Positions 57,328 through 64,000 of a DNA stretch of 64,000 bases are shown here, one piece after another. Source of the DNA: Gammaproteobacteria bacterium (GTDB lineage Bacteria; Pseudomonadota; Gammaproteobacteria; Xanthomonadales; SZUA-36); the NCBI GenBank assembly GCA_021772935.1, contig JAJFLA010000044.1:62001-126000 (forward strand). Direction: 5' to 3'. The position numbers were made by a program, and so were the translations under genes. Under the pieces are notes generated by a model, which saw only the letters and a program-made list of their open reading frames with translations, did no database searches and was not told the DNA's origin. Position 1 is the stretch's first letter; every line of letters starts with the position of its first letter.

Positions 57328-58416
57328 ATGCCAAAACGTACGCCTTTATATGCGGCCCATATTGTCGCTAATGCTCGTATGGTTGATTTTGGGGGCTGGG
57401 AAATGCCGATCAACTATGGTTCCCAGATTGAGGAGCACCACAAGGTGCGTCAAGCTGCAGGTATGTTTGATGTCTCCCACATGACGGTGGTAGATATTAC
57501 CGGCAACCAGGCGCGACATTTTCTCAGTTACCTGCTGGCCAATGACGTTGCCAAGCTCAAAACTCCAGGCCGGGCTTTATACAGCTGCATGCTGAATGAA
57601 AAGGGCGGCATACTGGATGATCTAATCACTTATTTTCTGAATGAAACTTTTTTCAGAATGGTAGTGAATGCGGCTACCCATGATAAGGACATGGCGTGGA
57701 TAACGTCACAAGCGCGTGCTTTTGATGTCGTGGTTACAGAGCGTCCCGAACTGGCCATGATCGCTGTGCAAGGCCCCACTGCCCGTGAAGCTGTTCTGGC
57801 CGGGTTACCCGAAGCTGATGCGGCAATAGCGGCTGAATTGAAACCGTTCAGCGCAGGTCAATTCGGCGATCTGTTCATCGCCCGTACCGGCTATACCGGT
57901 GAAGATGGGTTTGAGATTTCACTGCCGGCGGAGTCAGCGATGAAACTTTGGGACCAGCTGCTCGCTGCCAGCGTAGCACCTTGCGGTCTGGGTGCCCGCG
58001 ATACCTTGCGTCTTGAAGCAGGTATGAATCTATATGGCCAGGATATGGATGAGAGTGTGACACCATTTGAGTCTGCGCTTGGCTGGACTGTAGCACTACT
58101 CGATGAGCGTGCTTTCATGGGTAAAGATGCACTTCTTGAGCAAAAAGAAAACGGTGTTAAAAGCAAACTGACTGGTCTGGTTTTACAGGCTCGTGGTGTA
58201 TTGCGTCCGGGTCAACAAATCATCACGAACGATGGACTCGGTGTGACCACCAGTGGAAGTTATTCACCCACTTTACAGAAGGCAATTGCGTTTGCGCGTT
58301 TACCTAAAGACGCGGTACAAAGCTGTCAGGTCGATATCCGGGGCAAGCTACTTGATTGCAGTATTGTGCGACCGCCTTTTGCTCGCAACGGAACCGTTTG
58401 CGAGGGTAGCATTTAG
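57328..58416 (+). CDS. gcvT: Aminomethyltransferase, glycine cleavage T protein
   Basis: 362 residues from the ATG at 57328. It releases ammonia and moves the methylene group from the H protein to tetrahydrofolate. Seen: 'TPLYAAHIVANARMVDFGGWEMPINY', 'GMFDVSHM', 'VQGPTAREAV', 'RTGYTGEDGFEI' and 'GLGARDTLRLEAGMNLYGQDMD' with the catalytic Asp region. gcvH follows after 63 bases; gcvP is not in the window. Confidence 0.95.
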   Translation: MPKRTPLYAAHIVANARMVDFGGWEMPINYGSQIEEHHKVRQAAGMFDVSHMTVVDITGNQARHFLSYLLANDVAKLKTPGRALYSCMLNEKGGILDDLITYFLNETFFRMVVNAATHDKDMAWITSQARAFDVVVTERPELAMIAVQGPTAREAVLAGLPEADAAIAAELKPFSAGQFGDLFIARTGYTGEDGFEISLPAESAMKLWDQLLAASVAPCGLGARDTLRLEAGMNLYGQDMDESVTPFESALGWTVALLDERAFMGKDALLEQKENGVKSKLTGLVLQARGVLRPGQQIITNDGLGVTTSGSYSPTLQKAIAFARLPKDAVQSCQVDIRGKLLDCSIVRPPFARNGTVCEGSI

Positions 58417-58479
58417 CGGCTAGAATTCTCGAAGTAGACGAAGCAAATAAGACAATCAGAACTAATAAGGCAGAATATC

Positions 58480-58866
58480 ATGAGCAATATTCCATCGCAT
58501 CTGAAGTATACAGAATCCCATGAATGGGTCAATATCGAAGAAAACGGTAACGTACGTATTGGCATCAGTGACCATGCCCAGGAAGCGCTCGGAGATCTGG
58601 TGTTCGTCGAGTTGCCGGTTGTGGGTGATGAAATCTCCCAGGGTGACCCTTGCGCAGTCGTTGAATCGGTCAAAGCGGCTTCAGATATTTATTCACCTGT
58701 ATCAGGTAAGGTGGTTGCGATTAATGAAGACCTGGACTCTGACCCGGCGCTTATCAATGCCGATCCCTATGGTGATGGCTGGTTATTTGAGCTTGAACTG
58801 ATAGACAAGGAAGAGATGGACGGGCTTAAGGGCGCAGAAGCCTACGAGGAATCATTAGAGGAATGA
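58480..58866 (+). CDS. gcvH: Glycine cleavage H protein
   Basis: 128 residues. It carries the aminomethyl group on lipoate. Lipoyl-lysine K65 in 'VVESVKAASDIYSPVSGKV', and 'HEWVNIEENGNVRIGISDHAQEALGDLVFVELP' at the N-terminus. A hairpin follows the gene. The P protein is presumably encoded elsewhere. Confidence 0.95.
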   Translation: MSNIPSHLKYTESHEWVNIEENGNVRIGISDHAQEALGDLVFVELPVVGDEISQGDPCAVVESVKAASDIYSPVSGKVVAINEDLDSDPALINADPYGDGWLFELELIDKEEMDGLKGAEAYEESLEE

Positions 58867-58876
58867 CATCCCACTT

Positions 58877-58899
58877 CAAGGCCTGTTGAACAGGCCTTG
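58877..58899 (+). terminator. Hairpin after gcvH, probable terminator
   Basis: CAAGGCCTG and CAGGCCTTG form a perfect nine-base stem with loop TTGAA. The following sequence is only moderately T-rich (GTTGTGTTGCGATTTTT), so termination may be partial. The convergent cupredoxin gene ends 20 bases later. Confidence 0.65.
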
Positions 58900-58918
58900 G
58901 TTGTGTTGCGATTTTTGA

Positions 58919-60109
58919 TCACGGATTCAAATGGGATTCCCTCAACAGGGCATCACACAAGGGGACATTGTCGTTTACGATACGTTGCAATGGAATCACG
59001 CCTTGAGCACCAATGGATGGTATATCGTACTCAACCATACCTGAGCGACAGTTCTTGAATGTCAGTGTCAAGGTGCCATCCGAGCCAGCAGGGGTGGTCC
59101 GTTGAACCGCACCGGCAGTGTCAAAGATCCCACCGGAAGTTGAGACAATGTCCAAGACGACCCGGTCTTCGACAAAGCCCCCCGCTGCCGTTAACCATCG
59201 ATGGCCTGGATCGCCCAGGTTTGCAACAGCGTCTAATGCTGGCAGTTCCGTGTCATAGGTGAACCAGGCCAGGCTGACAATACTCGAATTCGGGAATATT
59301 GTTATAAAGAAACCTTGACCATCGGTGACGGGGTCAAACCATGCGTCATTCAGACCGGCATTCATAGTGAACACGGTGAAGACGAATACGGTTGTCGCGT
59401 CCACATTGGTATTATTGCTCAGGTTGTTATCATCGAGGTCGATGATGGCACCGATAAAATAATCACCTGCTACCAGGCTTTCAGGCAGGTTGACGTTTTC
59501 ATCAATATTCTGGTTCGCCGCTGCCGCGATATTGCTCACCGCTATCGTACCCAGAAGCGTATCACCAGTGGTGATGTTGTTATCCGTAGAGGCGTAGAAG
59601 CTGATATTGAACCCACCCGAGGCTACGCTGCTGGTATTGTTCAGGGTGGCTTTAACCCCTAAATCCTCACCGGACTCATAGCTACCGTCAATCGCATCGA
59701 CCGAGACGACACTGACATCGCTTGTGGCTGCGGCAGCAATCACATTGATACGGCCGTTTTGCGCAGTGCCACCCTGACTCGCGGGACGACTGTGAACAGT
59801 GCAATGGTAAAGAATTTCAGCGATGGAATTAAAGGTTCTTTCAAAGGTAAAACCCTGGGCCGTTACCGAATTAAAGCTGAAATCATCAGCGGTCACATCA
59901 TGTGAGTTTCCTCCCGCAGCATTGATCCATCTCACCGTATCACCCACCTCGATGGTCAGGTTGGATGGACTGAATGAACGAGGATCCAGAACCATCACTT
60001 CGTGAGTGGCCGCAAGCGCGTAAAGGGGTGACAAGAAAGACACGGTGATCAAAAACAATTTGAAAAACATCAGGTTGGAGTTGGCTTTGTGACCGATCGA
60101 TGTACGCAT
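58919..60109 (-). CDS. Secreted cupredoxin-CARDB protein
   Basis: 396 residues, with a signal peptide ending near ALAA. Residues ~35-130 form a plastocyanin-like domain with type 1 copper ligands His in 'GNSHDV', Cys and His in 'YHCTVHSRPA'; the axial Met is not evident. A CARDB-like adhesion domain (~133-245) follows, and a C-terminal domain with 'MNAGLNDAWFDPVTDGQGFFITIFPNSS'-type sequence, common in secreted proteins of related marine gammaproteobacteria. A role in copper or electron transfer at the surface is possible, unproven. Confidence 0.75.
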   Translation of the reverse strand: MRTSIGHKANSNLMFFKLFLITVSFLSPLYALAATHEVMVLDPRSFSPSNLTIEVGDTVRWINAAGGNSHDVTADDFSFNSVTAQGFTFERTFNSIAEILYHCTVHSRPASQGGTAQNGRINVIAAAATSDVSVVSVDAIDGSYESGEDLGVKATLNNTSSVASGGFNISFYASTDNNITTGDTLLGTIAVSNIAAAANQNIDENVNLPESLVAGDYFIGAIIDLDDNNLSNNTNVDATTVFVFTVFTMNAGLNDAWFDPVTDGQGFFITIFPNSSIVSLAWFTYDTELPALDAVANLGDPGHRWLTAAGGFVEDRVVLDIVSTSGGIFDTAGAVQRTTPAGSDGTLTLTFKNCRSGMVEYDIPSIGAQGVIPLQRIVNDNVPLCDALLRESHLNP

Positions 60110-60213
60110 AATGGCTGGACCTTTTCAATATGAAAATTTCAGAATCAATTACATTGATTCTTGTCCAGACCTGCCAAGCCATCTTTTTCTTTCAGCCAAA
60201 AGGAAACTTATGG

Positions 60214-61116
60214 TTAGGCACCACCAGTCAGTATGCGGCAGGCATCCGCGTATTTTTGCACGCTGGCCTCAATCACTGTGGGCGGTAATGACGGCCCGGG
60301 AGCTTGCTTGTTCCAATCCAGGGTTTCCAGGTAATCGCGTACAAATTGTTTGTCAAAACTAGGCGGGCTGCTACCGGGTCGCCAGCTGTCCTGTGGCCAG
60401 AAACGTGAAGAGTCCGGTGTTAGTACCTCATCCATCAGGGTTAACTTGCCGTCGGCATCCAACCCAAACTCAAACTTGGTGTCAGCAATGATAATGCCGC
60501 GTTCCAATGCATAAGCACTGGCGAACTTGTAGAGCCGGATGCTGACATCTCTGACCTGGCAGGCGAGCTCTTTTCCAATCAATTTGACGATGGTTTCGTA
60601 TTCGACGTTTTCATCATGGTCACCCGCAACCGCTTTGGTGGAAGGCGTGAATAGCACCTCTGGCAATTTGTCCGCCTGACGTAAGCCCTGCGGTAGCTCG
60701 ATACCGCATACTGCACTGGATTGTTGGTAGTCCTTCCAGCCCGAACCGATCAAATAGCCCCGTACGATGGCTTCCACCGGTAACGGCTTGAGTCGGCGTA
60801 CAATGACGGCCCGATCTTTGAGCAGGGCGACCAGTTGCGGGTCAGCGATGACATCCGCGACAGGAATACCGGTCAGATGGTTTTCGATGATGTCACGGGT
60901 CAGTTCAAACCAAAAATTTGAAATTTGCGTCAACAGCGCACCTTTGCCAGGTACCGGGTCGGGCAGGACCACGTCAAAAGCTGAGAGGCGGTCCGAGGCT
61001 ACAATGAGCATGTGATTTTCATCGAGGGCGAAACTGTCACGCACCTTGCCCTGATGAATCAATGGCAGGCAATCGAGCATGTCAGTGGTATAGGTGGTGG
61101 GGCAGGTATTGATCAC
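60214..61116 (-). CDS. purC: Phosphoribosylaminoimidazole-succinocarboxamide synthase
   Basis: 300 residues. Purine synthesis step joining CAIR and aspartate with ATP. Seen: '[41 protein letters not shown]', '[17 protein letters not shown]', '[10 protein letters not shown]', '[12 protein letters not shown]'. The start is GTG at 61116 with AAGGA upstream. The length fits the longer SAICAR synthases. It is divergent from the co-chaperone gene. Confidence 0.95.
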   Translation of the reverse strand: MINTCPTTYTTDMLDCLPLIHQGKVRDSFALDENHMLIVASDRLSAFDVVLPDPVPGKGALLTQISNFWFELTRDIIENHLTGIPVADVIADPQLVALLKDRAVIVRRLKPLPVEAIVRGYLIGSGWKDYQQSSAVCGIELPQGLRQADKLPEVLFTPSTKAVAGDHDENVEYETIVKLIGKELACQVRDVSIRLYKFASAYALERGIIIADTKFEFGLDADGKLTLMDEVLTPDSSRFWPQDSWRPGSSPPSFDKQFVRDYLETLDWNKQAPGPSLPPTVIEASVQKYADACRILTGGA

Positions 61117-61209
61117 CTTTTTTCCTTTTTAACTGTGACAGGCTGAGTGGCAATTATATACTTGCCACCAATTACGATGCACTACACCGGACAAGGGAAT
61201 TCAGACTTA

Positions 61210-62016
61210 ATGAAAAACACCGGTTTTAAAATACCCGGCCACTGGTGGGGAAAGTTGATAGGCGGCATTATTGGCTTGCTGCGTGGCGGTTTTGTGGGTG
61301 CGATATTTGGCGTTTTTCTTGGTCATATGGTGGACCAGTTTCTGTCAGGGCTTGGTGGTTCCAACCGCACCCGTGATGCGTTCTTTGGCGCGATGTTTTC
61401 CACGCTTGGTCATATCAACAAGGCAGATGGACGTGTCACCAAAGCTGAAATCATGGCTGCCGAACAGCTGATGCAACGATTGCAACTGACCGAGACGGAG
61501 CGGCAACGGGCGATTCGGTTTTTCCAGCTAGGCAAAGAACAGGGTTTTGATCTTGAGCATACGTTGCGGGAGTTCGCCAGGCACTCCATGCTTCGTCATG
61601 AATTACGCATCATGTTTATTGAACTATTGCTTGAAGCTGCGCTGGCCGATGGCACACTGACTTCGGCTGAACAAGCCATACTGGTGCGATCATGCACGGT
61701 GTTGCATATCCCTGCCAATGTATTTTCCGCCATGTTGCGCGCACGTCAGGGTGGTGCGGGATCAGCCTATGGTAAAAATCAATCGGCAGCCCATCAGGGT
61801 CCGTCTTTGCAACAATCCTACGACGCATTGGGGATAAAGGCTGATGCCAGTGCGCCAGAAATAAAACGGGCATATCGTAAACTGGTTTCCCAATACCACC
61901 CCGACAAATTGGTGTCGCAGGGCTTACCTGAAAAAATGATGGAAATGTCGAAAAAAAGGGTACGCGAAATCAATGCTGCTTATGACAAAATAAAAGTATC
62001 AAGAGACATCAAGTAA
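61210..62016 (+). CDS. DjlA-like membrane co-chaperone (TerB and J domains)
   Basis: 268 residues from the ATG at 61210 (upstream GTG at 61147 possible). One glycine-rich membrane segment near the N-terminus, a TerB-like helical domain (~50-165), and a C-terminal J domain with 'YHPDKL' (HPD motif). This order is that of DjlA, which stimulates DnaK at the membrane. Confidence 0.9.
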   Translation: MKNTGFKIPGHWWGKLIGGIIGLLRGGFVGAIFGVFLGHMVDQFLSGLGGSNRTRDAFFGAMFSTLGHINKADGRVTKAEIMAAEQLMQRLQLTETERQRAIRFFQLGKEQGFDLEHTLREFARHSMLRHELRIMFIELLLEAALADGTLTSAEQAILVRSCTVLHIPANVFSAMLRARQGGAGSAYGKNQSAAHQGPSLQQSYDALGIKADASAPEIKRAYRKLVSQYHPDKLVSQGLPEKMMEMSKKRVREINAAYDKIKVSRDIK

Positions 62017-62076
62017 ACTAGTTGATCAAGCAGTAAGTGGTTTGTTCAGAGGTCGCATAACGGTCTGGAGATTTTA

Positions 62077-62745
62077 ATGAAGCAGAGTAGTGTTATTTCA
62101 CCTTCAATTCTTTCAGCAGATTTTGCCCGATTGGGTGAAGATACCCAGGCAGTTCTTGATGCCGGGGCAGACTGGGTTCATTTTGATGTGATGGATAATC
62201 ATTTTGTACCGAACCTGACCATTGGCCCGATGGTCTGCAAGGCCTTGCGAGCATATGGTATTTCTGCACCGATTGATGTTCACCTGATGGTAGAACCGGT
62301 CGATGACCTGGTGATGCAGTTTGCGGATGCCGGTGCCAGCATCATCACTTTTCACCCTGAAGCCACTGTGCATGTGGACCGTACCATTAGTCTGATCAAA
62401 GAGAGTGGCTGTGAGGCCGGTCTGGTGCTGAACCCGACTACACCACTCAATGTATTGGACTGGGCACTGGATCGGCTCGATATGGTCTTGCTGATGTCGG
62501 TCAACCCAGGTTTTGGCGGTCAGAGCTTTATTCCTTACGTGATGGAAAAAATCAGCCGTGTCCGGGCCATGATTGATGCAAGCGATCATGACATCCGATT
62601 GGAGATTGATGGTGGGGTTACACGGGCCAATATTGGTAGCCTCGCTGCAGCTGGGGTAGACACGTTTGTATCCGGGTCGGCAATTTTTGCTACGGATGAT
62701 TATGCTTCAACCATTGCTGACATGCGGCGCAGTATCGGCTCTTAG
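62077..62745 (+). CDS. rpe: Ribulose-phosphate 3-epimerase
   Basis: 222 residues, TIM barrel. It interconverts ribulose 5-phosphate and xylulose 5-phosphate. Seen: '[14 protein letters not shown]', '[19 protein letters not shown]' with metal-binding His/Asp, 'DVHLMVEP', '[14 protein letters not shown]' and 'EIDGGV'. GGAG lies eight bases upstream of the start. Confidence 0.95.
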   Translation: MKQSSVISPSILSADFARLGEDTQAVLDAGADWVHFDVMDNHFVPNLTIGPMVCKALRAYGISAPIDVHLMVEPVDDLVMQFADAGASIITFHPEATVHVDRTISLIKESGCEAGLVLNPTTPLNVLDWALDRLDMVLLMSVNPGFGGQSFIPYVMEKISRVRAMIDASDHDIRLEIDGGVTRANIGSLAAAGVDTFVSGSAIFATDDYASTIADMRRSIGS

Positions 62746-62751
62746 CCACTA

Positions 62752-63339
62752 TTACTGGTTTTCCGGCAACGCTGTCACCACCCATCTCATCGGGCCACCG
62801 GCACTCGCGGCATTGAAGGGATAACAGGTCAACAATGTTAATCTCTCGACTGTGTCGTCCATGACCAATTGTTGCTGGCGGCTGTCAACGGCTTCCAACC
62901 AGCTAACACGGTAGTTGCGTACTTCTTTGTCAGTCTGCAGGCGCAGCAGGTCACCGTGCTTCAAATCTTTCAGAAAACTGAAATGGGTGTCACGGTGGCC
63001 GCTCAGGATTCGGTCGGCCGACTCATTGAGCGGTGTTGTATTCACCAGTGTTGGGCCAAATGCAAGGTTACGACCGGAACTACCTTCCAGCACAACCAGA
63101 CGTTGACCAAGACGCGGAACTTCAAGTATCGCAATCGCCCGGGTATCGGCCCACGGCCAGGGTTTTGCGTCAGCTACGCCTGCCAGCGTGCGCAGCCAGG
63201 CCCTTTCCAGTAACTGCTGGGCGATTTCTGCCTTTACAGGTATCCAGGCTGCATTTAGCAAAAAAATGGCGGCGGTGAGCGCCACCGCCGCCAATATCCA
63301 ATGATGCCTTGGCAAAATGAGAAGCTCCTTAGCCCGCAT
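62752..63339 (-). CDS. Class GN (marine proteobacterial) sortase
   Basis: 195 residues. N-terminal membrane segment (~12-34), then the sortase fold with the catalytic triad: His in 'LSGHRDTHFSFL', Cys in 'LTLLTCYPFNA', Arg in 'MRWVVT'. The start could also be a TTG at 63315, which has AAGGAG nine bases upstream. The sortase cleaves a PxTxxW-like signal of its single partner, encoded directly upstream on the same strand (end at 63575). Confidence 0.9.
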   Translation of the reverse strand: MRAKELLILPRHHWILAAVALTAAIFLLNAAWIPVKAEIAQQLLERAWLRTLAGVADAKPWPWADTRAIAILEVPRLGQRLVVLEGSSGRNLAFGPTLVNTTPLNESADRILSGHRDTHFSFLKDLKHGDLLRLQTDKEVRNYRVSWLEAVDSRQQQLVMDDTVERLTLLTCYPFNAASAGGPMRWVVTALPENQ

Positions 63340-63574
63340 AATTCACCAAGGATGCGGAGTTTGCGCTGTAGCTGGCGAAACAGTTTGGTAAATCGTTCGA
63401 AGAATCATAGCAACAGCTATGGTTTGAGAAGGATTTATCGAAATGTGAAGCCAGATGCAGTGCAAAACCGGATAGGACAAACCGTAACTTTAGGGAATCG
63501 CTCGAATACCCTGTTAAATTCTGAATTGAAGCGATAACTGTCATTTTACGGTCCGCCCTGGTGAAATATGCGGG

Positions 63575-64000
63575 TCAGGCTTTTGCGGAGGGCTTCATCA
63601 TTGGCAATCGGCTGCCACTCAACAACAACATGGAAGTGGACAGCAGCAGTACCAATAGCGAAAGCAGCAATTGTGAGACCCAACCGCTGGCTGTTGGCGG
63701 ATAGCCCACAGTGTGTGTGGAGCTTCCGGCTGGTAACAGGCTTGGAATATCTGATTGTGTCAGCGGTTCGTCATTATTGCGTCGTGTTGTTTTGTCAACG
63801 GCGACCAGGCTGGTGTGACGGGTTAACAGACCATAATCGAGCGCAAGTCCGGTGATTTCCAACTGTGTCAGTTCGGGATCCGCACCAAACATCAAGCTGT
63901 CTTCAAGGGCTTCAATTTTTTTGCGCGCCCACAATTTTGCCAGGTTATCACCTCCAATTTCGCCGGCAGCAGCATCCCAGCCGTTGACATTCAAGCTCCA
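63575..64000 (-). CDS. Marine proteobacterial sortase target protein, C-terminal part
   Basis: An open frame runs to the window edge. 'DNLAKLWARKKIEALEDSL' is typical of the C-terminal side of VIT/vWA proteins; 'GYPPTASGW' near the C-terminus is the sorting signal, followed by a membrane segment and a positively charged tail. This is the paired substrate of the class GN sortase. The 235-bp gap between the two genes holds no gene I can support. Confidence 0.85.
   Translation of the reverse strand, partial: WSLNVNGWDAAAGEIGGDNLAKLWARKKIEALEDSLMFGADPELTQLEITGLALDYGLLTRHTSLVAVDKTTRRNNDEPLTQSDIPSLLPAGSSTHTVGYPPTASGWVSQLLLSLLVLLLSTSMLLLSGSRLPMMKPSAKA

Noticed and set aside
63340-63574. Small open frames between the sortase and its target
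   Set aside because: They run antisense or through the gap without ribosome sites or similarity to known proteins.

Overview
The window looks like the chromosome of a gammaproteobacterium, probably marine and aerobic. It has a class GN (marine proteobacterial) sortase beside its target protein, TonB-dependent receptors, a DmsE/MtrA-like decaheme cytochrome with an MtrB/PioB-type barrel, a tRNA-Gly(CCC) resembling enterobacterial glyU, and a GcvT/GcvH pair. I cannot name the genus from sequence alone.

The first half (about 0.3-31.3 kb) is mostly an aromatic-acid catabolic region. A minus-strand gene train carries a UbiD-family decarboxylase, a MarR regulator, an EamA transporter, a DUF485 protein and a sodium:solute symporter, followed by a separate unit of a DUF3179-like protein, an aldehyde dehydrogenase and a TetR regulator. 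Divergent from ubiD lies ubiX, which makes the prenylated flavin cofactor UbiD enzymes need. A double-domain OsmC-like protein, a 2Fe-2S ferredoxin and a DUF2390 protein form another minus-strand unit. Plus-strand ligA-ligB (protocatechuate 4,5-dioxygenase), minus-strand pobA (4-hydroxybenzoate 3-hydroxylase) with a divergent AraC regulator, and ligK-ligU-ligJ-ligI-ligC behind a LysR-type regulator with two HTH domains encode every step from 4-hydroxybenzoate through protocatechuate to pyruvate plus oxaloacetate.

Between ligB and pobA sits an 8-kb plus-strand block of a different kind: a DUF6502 protein, a secreted three-repeat protein, a DUF4956 membrane protein, a VTC-domain protein, an HlyD-like adaptor and a family 5 solute-binding lipoprotein. 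It is bracketed by inverted copies of CCCGGACATTTCACCA that nearly touch the ligB and pobA stop codons, and it starts with a fragment of an IS91-type transposase. I read it as an inserted island encoding a possibly undescribed envelope or polymer system.

The middle (31.4-41.7 kb) holds plsC, a YheT-like hydrolase, an M1 aminopeptidase lipoprotein, a TonB-dependent receptor and an S9 peptidase. From 41.7 to 50.3 kb there are seven palindromic repeats with GGGGTCAG arms, a MITE-like element, tRNA-Gly, a dimethylargininase-like enzyme, an HDAC-family protein, and an Lrp-ald-aminotransferase-mmsA locus for alanine/beta-alanine catabolism.

The last part (50-64 kb) has a cobalamin adenosyltransferase, DoxX, a lipase-decaheme cytochrome-barrel gene set without an outer-surface cytochrome, a hydrolase-OsmC fusion, gcvT-gcvH, a cupredoxin-CARDB protein, purC, a DjlA-like co-chaperone, rpe, and the sortase with the end of its target. 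The left edge cuts a TonB-dependent receptor and the right edge cuts the sortase target.
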